Source: UBA1930 sp943371535 (lineage in GTDB: Bacteria > Bacteroidota > Bacteroidia > Chitinophagales > Chitinophagaceae). Taken from it: DNA of 64,000 nt. The stretch covers positions 7,785 to 71,784 of the forward strand of contig CALRVE020000014.1 of NCBI GenBank assembly GCA_943371535.1, written 5' to 3'. Shown piece by piece: positions 61,427 through 64,000 of the stretch. The notes beneath the pieces were generated by a model, which had not been told where the DNA came from, did no database searches, and saw only the letters and a list, made by a program, of their open reading frames with translations. Each line of letters opens with the position of its first letter. Position 1 is the first letter of the stretch. A program made the translations under genes and the position numbers.

Positions 61427-62293
61427 TTAAACTGCTTTTACTGGTTCAAAAAAATTAGTTGGCCAATTACCGTTTTGAATGTTTATAGGTAAATCATTGC
61501 TATGAACAAATTCGAATTGTTGTGACATTATTTGCTCTAAAAACTCAGGAGGATGAGCTTCCATATGAGAATGCTTTTGCATTTTTTCTATCAATTTTTC
61601 CTTATTTCTTCTAACATAACCGGCATGATGCATCATACCTACTTCCCAAGGGCAATCTATAAAATTGTATAATTTAGAACCAATATTATTGAACCCTATT
61701 TTTTGAAAGAAATGGTTTAACCTCGATTCATTCCAATTTAATACCCTTCTTTGTTGAAAAAAAATGCCTGCTTTTACAAACCCAAAATGTTTATGAACAT
61801 ACTCTTCTCTAGGTTGTCTGCGGTTCCAATTAAAGAAATAATTATACCCGCTAATACGCATGCCATTGGGTTTCTTTTTTTGTAAATACTCTACAATTGC
61901 AGGAAAACTAGCTTCATCAAAAATTTCATCGGCATCACAAATTAAAAAATAATCGGGTGCTGCATGAAATGCTTGTACTTGTTGCATAGGCACTCCATGT
62001 GATAATATACCTTTAGAAGCATTGTACAAAATAGCTCCCATTTCATGGTTACGAGAAGCAGTTTCATCATTATATCTTCTTACTACCAAATGTATTTTAC
62101 CATCAGGATCAGGAAAATCCAATACTTTTTGTACAGTTGTATCTGGTTGTACACTTTTGCCATAATAATCGCGATCATACTGAGTAATTACACTAATACC
62201 AGAACAAAGCTGGTAAATAGGCTTAATGGTTTCTGTAATAAAATCTTCTTCATTTAATGCTATAATAATAGCATGAATCTTTAAGTTATTCAA
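61427..62293 (-). CDS. Glycosyltransferase-like protein (GT-A type)
   Basis: 288 residues. AIIIALNEEDFITETIKPIY and DYFLICDADEIFDEASFPAI (DxD site) give the GT2/GT-A fold. The rest, including RRQPREEYVHKHFGFVKAGI and a conserved HH pair in MMHHAGYVRRN, is unlike typical GT2 enzymes. It lies 8 nt from the polymerase gene. It probably transfers a sugar; the donor is unknown. Confidence 0.76.
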   Translation of the reverse strand: MNNLKIHAIIIALNEEDFITETIKPIYQLCSGISVITQYDRDYYGKSVQPDTTVQKVLDFPDPDGKIHLVVRRYNDETASRNHEMGAILYNASKGILSHGVPMQQVQAFHAAPDYFLICDADEIFDEASFPAIVEYLQKKKPNGMRISGYNYFFNWNRRQPREEYVHKHFGFVKAGIFFQQRRVLNWNESRLNHFFQKIGFNNIGSKLYNFIDCPWEVGMMHHAGYVRRNKEKLIEKMQKHSHMEAHPPEFLEQIMSQQFEFVHSNDLPINIQNGNWPTNFFEPVKAV

Positions 62294-62307
62294 GGTAAAG
62301 GTATTTG

Positions 62308-62895
62308 CTATATTCTTTGAAGAATGTTTAGTGAATCAACTGTATCAATTACTTTAAAACCTGCATCAAATTTAATATGACTATTAAAATACTGACAAGA
62401 CCCAAGATTAGCTACCGTTGAATCGTGTTTGGGCACAGTCGTGTCATGCAATGCAATAATGCCTCCTTGCACAACTTTCTTAGAAAACAAATCCCAATCT
62501 TTTCGAATGCCTTCTAAAGAATGATCACCATCTATAAAAATAAAATCAACTGCTTCTGGCACATCATCTATTGCATCAAAACTTAGTTTAGAAATAAACT
62601 GCACTTTGTTATTCAACTTATTTTTTGCTACCTGATGCTTAGAAATTTTCTCATGATAACAAATGCCTAATCTTCCTTTAAAGAAGGGATCAATTGCAAA
62701 TAAAGTACCATTACCCTCCAATGCTTTACCAATAATTACCGTATTTACGCCTTCAAAAACACCTATCTCTACTGCTTTTTTGGCACCTTTTGCATATTTG
62801 GCAATTGCAGCTTGTTCGGCTTTTGTAGTTTGCGAATTAGGCTGTTCTAAACCCAAATTGCATTTTATAAAATGTACTACTGCGTTTCCTCTCAT
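62308..62895 (-). CDS. Class I SAM-dependent methyltransferase
   Basis: 195 residues. The SAM loop is KKAVEIGVFEGVNTVIIGKA (about 35-55), followed by LFAIDPFFKGRLGICYHEKI and FIFIDGDHSLEGIRKDWDLF, and HDTT near residue 150. This matches the methyltransferase_24 type found in polysaccharide loci, which O-methylates a sugar. It overlaps the next gene upstream by 4 bases. Confidence 0.84.
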   Translation of the reverse strand: MRGNAVVHFIKCNLGLEQPNSQTTKAEQAAIAKYAKGAKKAVEIGVFEGVNTVIIGKALEGNGTLFAIDPFFKGRLGICYHEKISKHQVAKNKLNNKVQFISKLSFDAIDDVPEAVDFIFIDGDHSLEGIRKDWDLFSKKVVQGGIIALHDTTVPKHDSTVANLGSCQYFNSHIKFDAGFKVIDTVDSLNILQRI

Positions 62896-64000
62896 AATTG
62901 TTCAATTAATAATTGTAAATTTTTATTCATTTGCTGTTTAGAGAATTGTTGGGCTACTTTTTGTTTGCCAGCATTGCCTAACTCGGTTCTTAATATTTCA
63001 TTTTGATACAACCAACTTATTTTATCTGCCAACTCATGAGCATTATTGGCATTAAATGTATAACCATTTACCCCTTCTTCTACAATTTCTACCAATCCAC
63101 CTTTATTGGCTACAATAACCGGAATTCCAAACATACAAGCTTCACATGCCATTAAACCAAAAGGTTCTTCATTTTGTGTAGGTGCAATTACAATATCTAA
63201 ACCCTTATAAATTTTTTCTAACTCTCGTACAAAACCCTTCCAAACTACATAATCATTGAGTTGTAAGTCGGTAATTTTTTGTTGTACTTCTTGGGTAAAT
63301 GCAGCATCACCAACACCCACAATAACCAATTGTATTTGTTTGTTATTGGCTATTAAATACTGTAAAGCTTCTACTGCTATTAAATGTCCTTTACGGCGAA
63401 TTACTTGTCCAACAATGCCAACTTTCATTATACTATTTTCACTTAACTGTTTTCTAGGCTGAGATTGTGTTTCAATGCCATTATAAACTACCTCAATTTT
63501 TTTTTCTGCTAACCCACATTTTATTAAATCTTGTTTAATGAAGCTGGAAACTGCAATATATGTTTTTACTTTTTGATCGATGAGTTGTAAAAAAAATTTC
63601 GCTTGTTTACTATGACTATTCGGGTCATGAATATGATAGATGATATTCTTCCCAAAAAATGGATATAGTAACACAATTTGCCTAAACGAAATGGTATATA
63701 CAATATCGGGCTTAAACTTTTTCTTTAACCGTATAAAATCCCAAATAGCTTTTGGGTAATGCACCAAAGAATCTGCACTCCACCAAATTTTAGTAGTATA
63801 ATACCAACCTAGTTTAATAGCAGTATAGGGTAACTGTAATTTTTTTATTCTACCTATAAAATCCCCATCGTTCCAGCCACTTACCATGCAATGTACAGTA
63901 TGGCCATTTTCTTTAAACCCTTCTAGTACGTCTAAAGTTACTTTCTCCGCACCCGAAACATAAGTTCCACCTGCAATAACCAATATTTTTTTGGGCTGTT
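62892..64000 (-). CDS. Glycosyltransferase, family 4 (GT-B), start cut by the window
   Basis: At least 362 residues. In frame the coding sequence goes on past the TTG at 63983 to the window edge (QPKKI before LVIAGGTYVSGAEKV), so the real start is beyond 64000. GTYVSGAEKVTLDVLEGFKE is domain one, VGIVGQVIRRKGHLIAVEAL and APTQNEEPFGLMACEACMFG (E-x7-E) belong to domain two. It adds a sugar in the repeat assembly; the donor is unknown. It overlaps the methyltransferase by 4 bases. Confidence 0.84.
   Translation of the reverse strand, partial: QPKKILVIAGGTYVSGAEKVTLDVLEGFKENGHTVHCMVSGWNDGDFIGRIKKLQLPYTAIKLGWYYTTKIWWSADSLVHYPKAIWDFIRLKKKFKPDIVYTISFRQIVLLYPFFGKNIIYHIHDPNSHSKQAKFFLQLIDQKVKTYIAVSSFIKQDLIKCGLAEKKIEVVYNGIETQSQPRKQLSENSIMKVGIVGQVIRRKGHLIAVEALQYLIANNKQIQLVIVGVGDAAFTQEVQQKITDLQLNDYVVWKGFVRELEKIYKGLDIVIAPTQNEEPFGLMACEACMFGIPVIVANKGGLVEIVEEGVNGYTFNANNAHELADKISWLYQNEILRTELGNAGKQKVAQQFSKQQMNKNLQLLIEQL

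Noticed and set aside
1..64000. tRNA, rRNA genes, insertion sequences or integrated phage
   Set aside because: No tRNA cloverleaf pattern, rRNA segment, transposase or phage gene was recognised on either strand.

Overview
The window looks like chromosomal DNA of a member of the Bacteroidota, most likely family Chitinophagaceae or a close relative. The reasons are a strongly AT-rich sequence, Bacteroidota-type promoters (TTTG then TAnnTTTG, clearest before rplU), an almost complete lack of Shine-Dalgarno sites, many lipoproteins and beta-barrel proteins, and family preferences such as a Sec-type lipoprotein NosZ. The species cannot be named from the sequence alone.

Layout. 1-6.7 kb: 3' end of pruA, a thioesterase, a YceI protein, an ECF sigma factor with its membrane/barrel partner, a lipoprotein, a VIT-type transporter, AMP nucleosidase and an HsdR-N-type protein. 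6.7-14.2 kb: a xylose unit on the minus strand (xylB, xylA, a sodium/sugar symporter, a GH43 enzyme) with a divergent AraC regulator. 14.2-25 kb: a nitrous-oxide/nitric-oxide block. It holds a globin, a hemerythrin-like protein and the minus-strand operon cytochrome c - nosZ - fasciclin lipoprotein - nosL fusion - nosD - nosF - nosY. Divergent from it are a Crp/Fnr regulator, a His-rich polytopic membrane protein and ric. 25-36.9 kb: rplU-rpmA, a tiny histone H1-like protein, two LtaS-type sulfatases, a PAP2 phosphatase, a CorC-like protein, a LolA-like protein, an ABC exporter and a MerR regulator with a CarH-like B12/light-sensing signature.

37-64 kb: one long minus-strand exopolysaccharide locus. 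It has dTDP-sugar genes (rfbA, rfbC, rfbB), GDP-fucose genes (gmd, fcl), epimerases, a sugar nucleotidyltransferase, about nine glycosyltransferases, an acetyltransferase, a methyltransferase, two polymerase candidates, a Wzx flippase, a Wzz-like protein and a large SLBB-type Wza. A UUCG-loop terminator closes the locus after rfbA. No initiating phosphoglycosyltransferase, tyrosine autokinase or rfbD is present in the window.

The least ordinary signals are: (i) degenerate period-7 and period-8 DNA tracts in the gaps of the polysaccharide region and one ABC locus, each ending at or in the stop codon of the minus-strand gene to its right; (ii) a NosL fused behind a membrane domain that still carries an internal lipobox; (iii) a hairpin terminator inside the nos operon; (iv) an orphan CarH-like regulator; (v) a pair of 9-bp direct repeats exactly 21 bp apart before the AraC gene.
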